Shown here: in pieces, positions 52,824 to 61,166 of the stretch
Layout: each line of letters starts with the position of its first letter
How positions within the stretch are numbered: position 1 is the stretch's first letter
Assembly: GCA_009780985.1 (NCBI GenBank)
Contig: WQYZ01000003.1
Location: 1-61,166 of the forward strand
Origin: Oscillospiraceae bacterium
Lineage (GTDB): Bacteria > Bacillota > Clostridia > Oscillospirales > WRJC01
Direction: 5' to 3'
DNA: 61,166 nt
Translations under genes and position numbers: made by a program
The notes under the pieces: generated by a model
Told to the model about the DNA's origin: nothing
The model's database searches: none
What the model saw: the letters and a program-made list of their open reading frames with translations, nothing else

Positions 52824-55049
52824 CTATTGGCTGTTCTTCGTTTTAACTTTGTGTCGAAACCAAAAGAATATTAACGCCCCTATTGTTATAACTATAATTA
52901 CAGTTATTATAATTATTACTTCCGCCGGTATTTGTTTTTGAATATCAGAAGCAGTCGCAGTCAATATTTCTGTCTTCGTTATCTCACTCGCAGGATTTGT
53001 GTTTGTTACCGGTGTTTCTATGCCGGCGACGGCGTTTTTATCATTGTTGGCAGAATTGACAAAATCCGCATCGTTGGCAGAAGTGACAACGACAATGACG
53101 GTGTTAGTGGGAACTTCCACGACAATGCTGCCATTTTCAAGATTGCGAGGGGGCAAAACCTTCGGCTCGTAATTGTTCGGAGCGACTTTGCCGCCATTCA
53201 TCGAAATTTCTTCGTCAAAATAATATACCGTCGCCGATTTGCCGTTAAGATTATTTAAACGGTAATATCTGTCCGTCGTTTTCTTCGTATCAGCCAGTAA
53301 GACGATATCGGCATTGTCGTTTCTCCATGCGCACATGTCTATACGCTCGCCCATTGCCGTGTTTATCTCCGGGTCGTCCGTTTCAAGTAAAGCTACTTTG
53401 GAGCCGGGTACGGCATTTTTGTATATTATAGAGAGTAAGTTGTACTGCATACTCTTGTTTAACGTCGTGGTCCCGTTGCCTGACAGAAGCGTTTCCTGAT
53501 TGGGAACGTTTATTTCGTACCCGGACGCAAAGGCAGTCCACCAGAACCAGTCGTTTATGCGGGCATTTACCATGTTGGAACTGAGCACTTCGGCGAGATC
53601 CATGGTTTTGGAAAGCATTGTAGGACTCGGCAGCCCTTCACCGGTGCAAAATTCCGTCATCCATGCTTGTTTTTCAGGATACAGCTCCAATGCTGCGCGC
53701 CAGTTGCGCACATCATTGTCGCTGGTCCACCCCGGATGAACATAAGCGTGAACAGCGACTATTGGAATCGCCGAATTTAATTCGGGGTCGGCGGCGAATT
53801 GACTGAATTTATTGCCAAAGAATTTTATATTCCTCAGGAAAACGTCTCCGATGCCAATCAAGGGAACATCAGTATAACCGGCGGCATCAAGCGTTTTGCG
53901 CATAAGTTTTGCAACCCGTACATATTGTTCCGGCGTGTATAAGCACGACTGATAATCAGCGACATTTTCCGGTTCATTCTGCAAATCGAAAGCATATGGC
54001 TTGGGCAATCCCAAATCTTTAGTAAAGTAATCAAGACACTTCACGATGTAGTCGCAGTAGTCCTGTTCATTTTCGACTTTGAGCGAAGCGTCAGTTCCGT
54101 CGGCGTTCAGTCCGCTTATTGAATTATTTGTTTTAAATTCCGGCGGCGGCGTCCATACGCTTAACAGGTACTTCTTGATTCCATACTCGCAACCGCTTTT
54201 TATAGCGCTTGCAACCTGATTCAACCGGTCATAGTCGAGCGTTTTGTTCGGACCGCCGCATTCGCCGTATAATTCAATACGGTAATTCGTTATGCCCATG
54301 TCTTTAAATACGGCATCTTTAAGCAGCGTTCTGCCGTCTGTTCCCGAGCTGTCCGAACCGAAAAATACTCCCCAGTCGGTAATCTCCTGCTGCAGTTCTC
54401 CTGTAAGGGTAATATTGTATATATCAGGATTTACATACGGCTCTTGGGGAACTACAACAGTCTCGACAGTTTTGTAAGGCGGCGGTAAATTCGGGTCATT
54501 TGTCGCGGTAAGGGCGAAACCGGAACCCAACGCTTCCCATGCCTCGCCAAAATCTTTAGGCCACAAAACCTTTATGTATTTGGAATTTATCCCCGTTAAA
54601 GTATATATTCCGCGAACCCAGGCGGCGCCAAGATCCGTTGCGTCTTTAGTATAATGGTCAAATTCTGTCCAGGGACCGTCCGGATTGTCGGATACTTCAA
54701 AACTGAAATCAACATCGAAAGTAGGATGCTTGACGGCTTTCCATACCAACGCCGTTATTTTGTCGTCAGGATAAGCCGCGCCGGGATATAAAATCATACT
54801 GCTTTCGTCCGAAGCGTCGTAATTACCCGCGGGCTGGAAGCACTCTGTGTAATCGGAATCCGCATTCCAGTGTCCTGCCTGTACCTGATTGTATGAATAA
54901 ATATTTTGGTCATCCATACCGCTGGCATCGCTTGCGCTTATATGCGCCGTTTCTGCAATCTGAGTTGGCGTTTCAGCCGCAAGAGCCTGTGAAGTTAAAG
55001 GCGTCATCATCGCGAAAAATAGCAAAAAAGAAATCACCTTGCCTTTCAT
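52824..55049 (-). CDS. Membrane-anchored GH30-like glycoside hydrolase
   Basis: A 741-residue exported enzyme: signal peptide (1-25), a beta-sandwich-like N-terminal region (about 35-185), a clan GH-A barrel (about 212-520), a small beta domain after it, a Thr/Asn-rich linker, and a C-terminal transmembrane helix (about 708-729) with a basic tail. The barrel has DLQNEPENVADYQSCLYTPE with acid/base Glu359 and WMTEFC with nucleophile Glu466, a pattern close to GH30 xylanases. Attack on xylan or a related plant polymer is likely but specificity is inferred. The transmembrane tail, instead of dockerin or SLH, keeps it at the membrane. It lies upstream of the cohesin/dockerin gene on the same strand. 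Confidence 0.85.
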   Translation of the reverse strand: MKGKVISFLLFFAMMTPLTSQALAAETPTQIAETAHISASDASGMDDQNIYSYNQVQAGHWNADSDYTECFQPAGNYDASDESSMILYPGAAYPDDKITALVWKAVKHPTFDVDFSFEVSDNPDGPWTEFDHYTKDATDLGAAWVRGIYTLTGINSKYIKVLWPKDFGEAWEALGSGFALTATNDPNLPPPYKTVETVVVPQEPYVNPDIYNITLTGELQQEITDWGVFFGSDSSGTDGRTLLKDAVFKDMGITNYRIELYGECGGPNKTLDYDRLNQVASAIKSGCEYGIKKYLLSVWTPPPEFKTNNSISGLNADGTDASLKVENEQDYCDYIVKCLDYFTKDLGLPKPYAFDLQNEPENVADYQSCLYTPEQYVRVAKLMRKTLDAAGYTDVPLIGIGDVFLRNIKFFGNKFSQFAADPELNSAIPIVAVHAYVHPGWTSDNDVRNWRAALELYPEKQAWMTEFCTGEGLPSPTMLSKTMDLAEVLSSNMVNARINDWFWWTAFASGYEINVPNQETLLSGNGTTTLNKSMQYNLLSIIYKNAVPGSKVALLETDDPEINTAMGERIDMCAWRNDNADIVLLADTKKTTDRYYRLNNLNGKSATVYYFDEEISMNGGKVAPNNYEPKVLPPRNLENGSIVVEVPTNTVIVVVTSANDADFVNSANNDKNAVAGIETPVTNTNPASEITKTEILTATASDIQKQIPAEVIIIITVIIVITIGALIFFWFRHKVKTKNSQ

Positions 55050-55202
55050 AAAAAATAAACCCCCGAGTTATTATTTTTGCCTCAGTATTGTAATGTAATT
55101 TCTCTACCGTATTTATTCTAACATCATATAAATTTTTTGTCAAGCATATTTTCACTTAATTTTTAACACCACAGAAAATTCAGGAATATGATATATTAGA
55201 TG

Positions 55203-55314
55203 TGTCCGGAAACCCCGATTTATGTAGGGGCGGATGGTAATCCGTCCGTGATTTTACGGGACGATTACTTAAATTCAACGAAGTTGAATTTGTGTCCCCT
55301 ACAGTTTCCGGACA
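55203..55314. repeat. GTAGGGG-family palindromic element, copy 4, in an 11-bp inverted repeat
   Basis: TGTCCGGAAAC (55203-55213) and GTTTCCGGACA (55304-55314) are perfect inverse copies enclosing TGTAGGGGCGGA...GTCCCCTACA. Inside are a CGGAT/ATCCG hairpin and AAATTCAAC-GAA-GTTGAATTT. The element fills most of the 327-bp gap before the serine recombinase gene. Confidence 0.82.
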
Positions 55315-55376
55315 GATATATTGTATAAATTTCTTGGCTAAAAATAATAAAAAATTTAAGAAAAGAAGCGGAAAAT

Positions 55377-56939
55377 ATGAATAATACAGCAATATATCTT
55401 AGGCTTTCTTCGTCTGACGAGAACTACGGCGAAAGCAACAGCATCAAAAATCAGCGCGATTTACTGACGATGTTTGTCGCAAATCAGCCGGATTTACGCG
55501 AGACAAAAATCATAGAGGTATGCGACGATGGTTACAGCGGCACTAATTTTGACCGCCCCGGAGTGAAACGTCTGCTTGAACTCGTAAAAAACGGCGAAGT
55601 GAAGTGCATACTTGTCAAGGATTTTTCGCGTTTCGGCAGAAACTATATCGAAACCTGCGACTATATCGAGCAGATTTTCCCAAGCCTGGGAGTGCGGTTC
55701 ATCAGCGTGAACGACGGTTATGACAGTGACAAAACAGATATGTCGGCAGGCAATCTCAACGTCGCGTTTATGAATCTGATTCATGATTTATACGCCAAAG
55801 ATATATCCACAAAAATCAAAACCGCGCAAAGAGTCCGTTGGGAAAAAGGCGAAATATCAACCCCTTCCACGATTTTTGGCTATGCCAAATCACCTGACGA
55901 CAAGCATAAAATTGTTATTGATAAGCCTGCGGCGGATATAGTCAAACAGGTATTTAACATGGCGGCAAATGGTTACGGAACTGCGGAGATAGCGCGATTT
56001 TTGAACGCGAATAATATACCCACGCCGGGTAAATATAAAAAACGCGCCGATAAAGTTAATAACGACTCGTCAATATTTTGGACTAATAGTATGGTGCGTA
56101 AAATTATAACGGACGAGAAATATACAGGCAAGGCGATATTCGGTAAAACCCGCAGAAAAGCCGTCGGCAGCAGACAAATTCTTGAAGTGAACAGAAACGA
56201 GTGGATAATAAAAGAAAACGCCTTTGAAGCGATTATTACGGAAGATATTTTTACCCGGGCGCAGAAAAAAGATTCAAGAGAAAGATTACCCGTTCATAAA
56301 CAAAAAGAACAGCGCATAATATATGGGAAAGTCCGCTGTTATAACTGCGGGCGTCTCATGGACCGCCGGACTTATAAAAATCCCGTATATGTATGCGAAA
56401 CACCGAAATTCATCAATTCGCCGGGCTGTGTCCGCGGGCATACTTCAGAGAGAGCGGCTGCGCACTGCCTGTTTGAGATGGTACGAATAAGATTAGAAAT
56501 TTATTCAGATTCAGAAAATGACATATTGAAACGTAACGAAGCTGATTTATCAGAGAATAAACGCCGCCAAATATCGCTTAAAATACAAGAAACCCGGCGC
56601 TTGCTGCAGAAATTGTCGCAAAATCAAATATCGTTGTACGAGAGTTATCAGGATAAAAAAATAAGCCGCGAACAATATTCAACCGAACGCGAAACGTTCA
56701 ATTCGCAGATTGAAAGCCTCGAAAATCAGTTACAGTTGTTAAGATCCGAACTTGAACTGACTGCGCTTCCTAAATCCGCGCCGCCTGAACAAACTTATAT
56801 GCGGTCTGTGAACGGCACGGAACTATCGCGGAAAATGGTTGATTGCCTGATTGACGGCATTATCGCATACGGCGCAGACAGAATTAAGATTAACTGGAAA
56901 ACGTCTGATGATTTGACCCTCATTGAAAAAAAGCGGTAA
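55377..56939 (+). CDS. Large serine recombinase
   Basis: A site-specific DNA recombinase of 520 residues. The resolvase domain (about 1-150) has nucleophile Ser11 in YLRLSSSD and DFSRFGRNY (82-90). A recombinase domain (about 165-265) has IFGYAKSPD and AEIARFLNANNIPTP. A zinc ribbon with Cys321, 324, 340 and 351 follows, then a coiled coil (about 400-455). It resembles TnpX/Tn4451-type and phage-like integrases of clostridia. The length is complete. No other transposon or phage genes are nearby, so it may be an orphan or the relic of an element. The ATG lacks a textbook ribosome site apart from AAGCGGAAA. Confidence 0.93.
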   Translation: MNNTAIYLRLSSSDENYGESNSIKNQRDLLTMFVANQPDLRETKIIEVCDDGYSGTNFDRPGVKRLLELVKNGEVKCILVKDFSRFGRNYIETCDYIEQIFPSLGVRFISVNDGYDSDKTDMSAGNLNVAFMNLIHDLYAKDISTKIKTAQRVRWEKGEISTPSTIFGYAKSPDDKHKIVIDKPAADIVKQVFNMAANGYGTAEIARFLNANNIPTPGKYKKRADKVNNDSSIFWTNSMVRKIITDEKYTGKAIFGKTRRKAVGSRQILEVNRNEWIIKENAFEAIITEDIFTRAQKKDSRERLPVHKQKEQRIIYGKVRCYNCGRLMDRRTYKNPVYVCETPKFINSPGCVRGHTSERAAAHCLFEMVRIRLEIYSDSENDILKRNEADLSENKRRQISLKIQETRRLLQKLSQNQISLYESYQDKKISREQYSTERETFNSQIESLENQLQLLRSELELTALPKSAPPEQTYMRSVNGTELSRKMVDCLIDGIIAYGADRIKINWKTSDDLTLIEKKR

Positions 56940-57126
56940 ATAAAATATCATTTTTAGTTTCCTGTATTAACTGCACTATTTTTTTATATCGTGCATATTC
57001 TTTTTCAGAGCCTTCTTTTGCCGTGCTGCAGACCGCCGTTTCAGAGTATTTGCGGAGTTCTCCAACTTCTATTTCCATAAGCTCGTTTAATTTTGTTAAA
57101 AGTTTGTTTTCATCCAATGTAATCAT
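56920..57126 (-). CDS. Small hypothetical protein, antisense-overlapping
   Basis: A 68-residue acidic, helical protein (TLDENKLLTKLNELMEIEV near the start) with AAGGAAG before its ATG at 57126. Its 3' end overlaps the end of the convergent recombinase gene by 20 bp. It has no recognised family. The ribosome site and position suggest it is real, but it could be spurious. Confidence 0.5.
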   Translation of the reverse strand: MITLDENKLLTKLNELMEIEVGELRKYSETAVCSTAKEGSEKEYARYKKIVQLIQETKNDILFTAFFQ

Positions 57127-57292
57127 AGTTTTCGCTTCCTTATCATTTACTATAAAGTATTTATGTTATTATTATATCATAAACAAAATATGATTGCAAT
57201 AGTTATATCAAATTTCAATATTAAATTTCAAATGCTTTCAAGGCATATATTATAGACTATAATATATATATCAAATTACGAGGTGATTTTAT

Positions 57293-57481
57293 ATGCCTGA
57301 ATTCAATCCCCAAAAGATAGAAAAAATAGCGATTACTCTTCGACTTGAGGAATCTACAATAGAGAAATTAGATAAATTATCAATTAAACGCGATTTATCT
57401 CGAAATGAGTTGATGGTTCAATGTATTGATTTTGCACTAAAACATATAATTGATGATGAAGAAAAAGAAAATAAACTGTAA
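57293..57481 (+). CDS. Ribbon-helix-helix (CopG/Arc-type) protein
   Basis: A 62-residue protein with an N-terminal strand AITLRLEESTIEKLDKLS and a helix-turn-helix KRDLSRNELMVQCIDFALKHI, the ribbon-helix-helix DNA-binding pattern. CGAGGTG precedes the ATG. It could regulate the recombinase or be an antitoxin; no toxin gene is adjacent. Confidence 0.75.
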   Translation: MPEFNPQKIEKIAITLRLEESTIEKLDKLSIKRDLSRNELMVQCIDFALKHIIDDEEKENKL

Positions 57482-57559
57482 ACAGATTGCTAATATTTCA
57501 GTAAATTAGTATATTAGCATATTAAAATATATTTATAAGCAAGGTGAATTGTACAAACT

Positions 57560-58780
57560 ATGTTATATCGCGAAAATCAAAGAAACGGGGATAAACTTTC
57601 CCAGCTCGGATTCGGCTGTATGAGGCTTCCCCGAAAAGGCGTGGGAATAGATATTTCCCGCTCGGCTGATATGGTGCATTCCGCAATAGAAAAAGGCGTA
57701 AATTATTTTGATACTGCGTATGTTTATCCAGGAAGCGAAAACGCTTTAGGTCAGATACTTTCAGGCGGGTGGCGCGAAAAAGTTAATATTGCGACTAAAA
57801 TGCCGCTTTTCTTAGTGCGCTCCGCCAATGATTTCGACAAGTTCTTTTCCCAGCAATTAGAACATCTCAAAACCGGTTTTATAGACTATTATCTGCTTCA
57901 TATGCTGACAGATTTTGAGTATTTCGACAAACTGCGCAGTCTCGGAATAGAAGACTGGATAAAAAAAGAAAAAGCAAGCGGCAGAATACGAAATATGGGA
58001 TTTTCTTTTCACGGCAGATACGATTCGTTCGCGAAGATTATCGACGCGTATGACTGGGACTTTTGCATGATTCAGTATAATTATTTAGACGAAAATCATC
58101 AAGCCGGAACAGCCGGTTTAAAATACGCGAACTCAAAGAATCTGCCGGTTATAATCATGGAGCCCCTGAGAGGCGGCAAACTCGCCGCCGGACTTCCCGA
58201 CGAAGCTATGCGGGAATTCCGCGCGGTAAATAACGACAGAACTCCCGCCGACTGGGGACTGCGATGGGTCTGGAATCACCCGGAAGCGACGGTCGTTTTA
58301 TCCGGTATGAACAGCGAAACGCAGTGCGAACAGAATATTGCGACAGCGTCCGAAGTAGCCGCCAACAGTATGACTGAAGAAGAATCAGAGGCTGTAAAAA
58401 AAGTCACGGCGATCATGAAATCGAAAATAAAAATAAACTGCACAGGTTGCGGATACTGTATGCCGTGTCCGCACAGCGTAGATATACCGGGGACTTTCAG
58501 CAGTTACAGCAACAGCTATATTTTTGACCGTATGCATATAATTACAAATTATATGATGACTACCGGAGTGCTCGCGGAAAAACCGGGATTTGCGTCGCAG
58601 TGCAAAAAATGCGGAAAGTGCGAGAAGCACTGTCCGCAGAATATAAAAATCATGGACGAGCTTGAAAATGCGTCGAAATATTTGGAACCGTTCTGGGTTA
58701 AAGCGGCGGCGAAAGTTATGCGCCGGTTCACTATCGGCGGCGTAAAGAACAAAAATAAAACAGATACGCAGAGAAATTAA
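57560..58780 (+). CDS. Aldo/keto reductase with C-terminal ferredoxin domain
   Basis: A 406-residue cytoplasmic oxidoreductase. The barrel part has YFDTAYVYPGSENALG (catalytic Asp and Tyr), NIATKMP (Lys) and YYLLHMLTD (His). The C-terminal domain has two cysteine clusters, CTGCGYCMPCP and CKKCGKCEKHCP, that can bind 4Fe-4S centres, as in a family of anaerobic aldo/keto reductases. The electron partner and substrate are unknown. AAGGTG lies before the ATG. Confidence 0.92.
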   Translation: MLYRENQRNGDKLSQLGFGCMRLPRKGVGIDISRSADMVHSAIEKGVNYFDTAYVYPGSENALGQILSGGWREKVNIATKMPLFLVRSANDFDKFFSQQLEHLKTGFIDYYLLHMLTDFEYFDKLRSLGIEDWIKKEKASGRIRNMGFSFHGRYDSFAKIIDAYDWDFCMIQYNYLDENHQAGTAGLKYANSKNLPVIIMEPLRGGKLAAGLPDEAMREFRAVNNDRTPADWGLRWVWNHPEATVVLSGMNSETQCEQNIATASEVAANSMTEEESEAVKKVTAIMKSKIKINCTGCGYCMPCPHSVDIPGTFSSYSNSYIFDRMHIITNYMMTTGVLAEKPGFASQCKKCGKCEKHCPQNIKIMDELENASKYLEPFWVKAAAKVMRRFTIGGVKNKNKTDTQRN

Positions 58781-58791
58781 CGTTATTATTC

Positions 58792-58866
58792 TGTAGGGGC
58801 GGAATCTATTTCCGCCCGAGACCTAATTTTGCTGAAAAACGGGCGGATATGGAATCCGCCCCTACA
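58792..58866. repeat. GTAGGGG-family palindromic element, copy 5
   Basis: TGTAGGGGCGGAAT at the left and GGAATCCGCCCCTACA at the right form a near-perfect inverted repeat; each arm also folds on itself (GGCGGA/TCCGCC). It lies between the convergent aldo/keto reductase and LRR-SLH genes, where it could also act as a terminator. Confidence 0.85.
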
Positions 58867-58896
58867 ATTTTTCCGCTCAATTTAACATTGCGTCGC

Positions 58897-61002
58897 TTAT
58901 TTTATCCCCTGCGCCAATAAAACCATAAGCCTGTTTAAAACGGTCGCGGCTTCCGCTCTTGTAAGAGTTTTCGCGGGCATAAACATGCCGTTTGAACCTT
59001 GTAAAAGTCCTAAATTTGTGCAGGTCCTCACGTCGTTTGTATATACCGGATTTATGGAGTTCAAATCGGAATAGTTAAGCGCGGGCGTAATAAATTTTGA
59101 CGTGTCGATTCCCGCATATTCCGCGGCTCTCGCTATCATATACGCCATTTCCTCGCGCGTGACCGCTTTGTTCGGATTATAGTCAAGCCCCGTCGCATAT
59201 CCGTTAAGCCCCATTGTATCGCCGGTTTGAATGTCGTTATAAAACCAATCCGAAGATTTTACGTCGCTGTAAGTCTTTGCAGTTTTCGGCGCGGGCGCGT
59301 TATATATATTTGACAAAACCCTTGTCAGCATTGCGCAGAATTCCGCGCGCGTCAAAGTGCCGTCGGGTTGATAAGTTCCGTCCGTATAACCGTTTACTAT
59401 AAACGAGTTCGCGGCGTTTAATATATCGGTTTTTGCCCAATGATTTGATATGTCGCTGAAGCTCGCGTTTCTCTGCGCTATCCAGTATGTGACTGCGCTT
59501 CTCGGCAGTTTTATTTTTATTACGCCGCCGGATTTAACCTGAGGAATCGGGAAAGCCGGGCTGCTCGTTATAAATCTGTAACTGTCGTCTTTTACGGGAA
59601 CGCTTAAATAAACGTTGTCAGGGAATTTACCGTTCAAATAAGCGGAACCTACACTATTGCCCGATTTGTCGTATACGGTGAAAGCGATGAAGTACAGAAA
59701 CTGCTGAGACGTGTCCATTTTAACCGCGAGATTATAATCCCCGGTCAGATAATCGCTTTTCAAGCCGTTTGCATAACTGAACGGAACGTCCAAATATCCG
59801 CCCGCAGTGAAATTAAATCTGAAAACTCCGTTGTTATATTGTTTGCAGAGGTCGGACATTGTCTTTGCGTTTATCAGACAGGTATAAACTCCGGTTTTGA
59901 TATTGTAACTGTAAATCCCGTTGTTTATATTGCTTATATTGTCCTGAACGTCAAACTTATCGATAATTGCGCCGGTCGAGTCAATTACGGTGAAGTTTAT
60001 ATTCGGGGTTTTTACCGGAACTGCCGTATTTTTCGTCGAGAACGTTGTTATGCCTGTCGTCTGTCCGGCGATTGTAACGATGCACGACAAAGTTATGGTT
60101 ACATTATTTATCGTTATGTCAACCATATATCTTCCGGAGTAACCTTCTGAAGCATTGTTTATTACAAGAGTGTCTCCCGTAGCGTTTGATATTAAAGTGC
60201 CTTTGGAATACCATTGATATTGTACAGAAGAATTGTTTTTATCGCTTACGTCAACTGAAAGCTCCAAATCTATGCCCGCCGCAGCATATATATTTGACGG
60301 AACTTTATGAAAATTCCACTCCACTTTTCTGAAATTACTGAACACGGAACTGTCGTATCCCGCTGCGTCCGACGGGATTATAAACACGCAGTTTGACGGA
60401 ACCCCGGCAAACGCGCTGCTTACTGCATTGTAAGCTGCGCCGTTTGAATTGAACGCCACCACTGTTTTAAGTCCGGCGCAGTTTGCAAAGGCATTTTCGC
60501 TTATGCTTGTCAAATACTGCGGAAGCGCAACGCTGTCGAGAACGTAACAGTTTGAAAAAGCGTTCGCGCCGATTGTCTGCACATACGGGCTTATACTAAC
60601 GTTTAAAAGAGAGTAGCAGTTCGCAAACGCGCTGTCCCCTATCGCGGTTACGCTCATCGGAATAGCTATGCTCTGTAAACCTGCGCAATTCTGAAACGCT
60701 CCGTCGGGAATTTTATTGTCTTTGAATGTCGCGTCTGTGAGATTAAGAGATATAATATTCGGCAGAGTTTTTATAAAATCACAGTCGGCTTTTGTGATTT
60801 GTCCGTTTCCGGTTATAGTCAGCACATAAACGCCTGTGTCGTTTGAACCAAACGCGGTTTCAAAATCCGCGTCGGAGCTGCTGTAATTCACCGTAAGATA
60901 AGCCGACGCCGCCGATATGGCGATATTCATAACCGGCACAATCAGAAATACCGCAATCAACAGAGATAATGCTTTTTTTAATTTATTTTTCATATTTACC
61001 AT
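58897..61002 (-). CDS. BspA-type leucine-rich repeat protein with SLH anchor
   Basis: A 701-residue exported protein: signal peptide (about 1-31), leucine-rich repeats of the BspA/LRR_5 type (about 80-205; IPDGAFQNCAGLQSIAIP, then IGDSAFANCYSLLNVSI), an Ig-like domain (about 230-313; VQYQWYSKGTLI), a beta-rich region, and three SLH repeats (about 520-700; SDISNHWAKTDILNA, TRAEFCAML). It should be bound to cell-wall polymers and may mediate adhesion. The start ATG at 61002 has AAGGATT about ten bases upstream. It is the second SLH protein in the window. Confidence 0.9.
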   Translation of the reverse strand: MVNMKNKLKKALSLLIAVFLIVPVMNIAISAASAYLTVNYSSSDADFETAFGSNDTGVYVLTITGNGQITKADCDFIKTLPNIISLNLTDATFKDNKIPDGAFQNCAGLQSIAIPMSVTAIGDSAFANCYSLLNVSISPYVQTIGANAFSNCYVLDSVALPQYLTSISENAFANCAGLKTVVAFNSNGAAYNAVSSAFAGVPSNCVFIIPSDAAGYDSSVFSNFRKVEWNFHKVPSNIYAAAGIDLELSVDVSDKNNSSVQYQWYSKGTLISNATGDTLVINNASEGYSGRYMVDITINNVTITLSCIVTIAGQTTGITTFSTKNTAVPVKTPNINFTVIDSTGAIIDKFDVQDNISNINNGIYSYNIKTGVYTCLINAKTMSDLCKQYNNGVFRFNFTAGGYLDVPFSYANGLKSDYLTGDYNLAVKMDTSQQFLYFIAFTVYDKSGNSVGSAYLNGKFPDNVYLSVPVKDDSYRFITSSPAFPIPQVKSGGVIKIKLPRSAVTYWIAQRNASFSDISNHWAKTDILNAANSFIVNGYTDGTYQPDGTLTRAEFCAMLTRVLSNIYNAPAPKTAKTYSDVKSSDWFYNDIQTGDTMGLNGYATGLDYNPNKAVTREEMAYMIARAAEYAGIDTSKFITPALNYSDLNSINPVYTNDVRTCTNLGLLQGSNGMFMPAKTLTRAEAATVLNRLMVLLAQGIK

Positions 61003-61166
61003 ATTACATTTAATCCTTTCTGTTATTTAATAATTATTTTTATATAAAACGCTTATTTTTATACAAAATCGAAAATACCGCAAAATGCTATGTCCGCCAA
61101 ACGCTTCAAACCGACTGCGCATTGTCCGGCTTTTTTTATATCGCCGAAAATCCCGAACAGAGCCGA

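Noticed and set aside
52824-52960. Sortase anchor at the end of the GH30-like protein
   Set aside because: No LPXTG-type motif precedes the C-terminal hydrophobic helix.

Overview
The window looks like chromosomal DNA from an uncultured anaerobic Bacillota of the class Clostridia (Oscillospirales-like). The evidence is an AT-rich composition with strong AGGAGG-type ribosome sites, a Noc/Soj/Spo0J partition cluster with canonical parS sites, a clostridial-type acc/fab block, S-layer homology (SLH) surface proteins, cohesin and dockerin domains, and Fe-S fused aldo/keto reductases. The five perfect parS sites and the rsmG-noc-soj-spo0J order place it near the replication origin. No dnaA, rpmH, rnpA, mnmE or mnmG is present.

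Layout. 1-9 kb: carbohydrate and C1-type metabolism on the minus strand (two uroporphyrinogen-decarboxylase-family proteins, a GH3 glycosidase, and a decayed solute-binding lipoprotein gene), a divergent LysR/YeiH-exporter pair, and a one-piece MacB-like ABC transporter. 9-18 kb: a MORN-repeat membrane protein, serS, the partition genes spo0J, soj and noc, then rsmG, trmK, a DUF4358 lipoprotein and an RNHCP zinc protein. 18-20 kb: a striking Asn-rich secreted protein. 20-22 kb: an APH-type kinase, a DUF1858 redox protein and trmB.

22-34.4 kb: type II fatty acid synthesis. fabD reads leftward; fabH, fabG, fabF, accB, fabZ, accC, accD, accA and acpP read rightward. They are interleaved with a Cys-rich protein, a second APH-type kinase, a DUF2500 protein and an XRE-TPR regulator with its own promoter. 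No enoyl-ACP reductase is in the cluster. AccABCD would make malonyl-CoA, FabD would load it on AcpP, FabH would initiate, and FabF/FabG/FabZ would elongate. 34-43.5 kb: an orphan solute-binding lipoprotein, a nucleotidyltransferase-like protein, a class B penicillin-binding protein, an XRE regulator, a chemoreceptor and HtpG with a His-rich loop.

43.6-61 kb: tRNA-His, then a cell-surface locus. It holds a cohesin-SLH anchor, a 2329-residue protein carrying a deacetylase-like region, three DUF4082 modules, many InlB-type repeats, an internal cohesin and a terminal dockerin, and a membrane-anchored GH30-like glycosidase. Next come a large serine recombinase, two small proteins, an Fe-S aldo/keto reductase, and an LRR-SLH protein. 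The cohesin, dockerin and SLH modules suggest a small scaffoldin-like surface assembly, which is inferred from domain content only.

A family of palindromic intergenic elements with GTAGGGGCG...CGCCCCTAC ends is scattered through the window (16.7, 27.9, 29.1, 55.2 and 58.8 kb), two of them inside the fatty-acid operon. All functions are read from sequence motifs and remembered families; no search was run.
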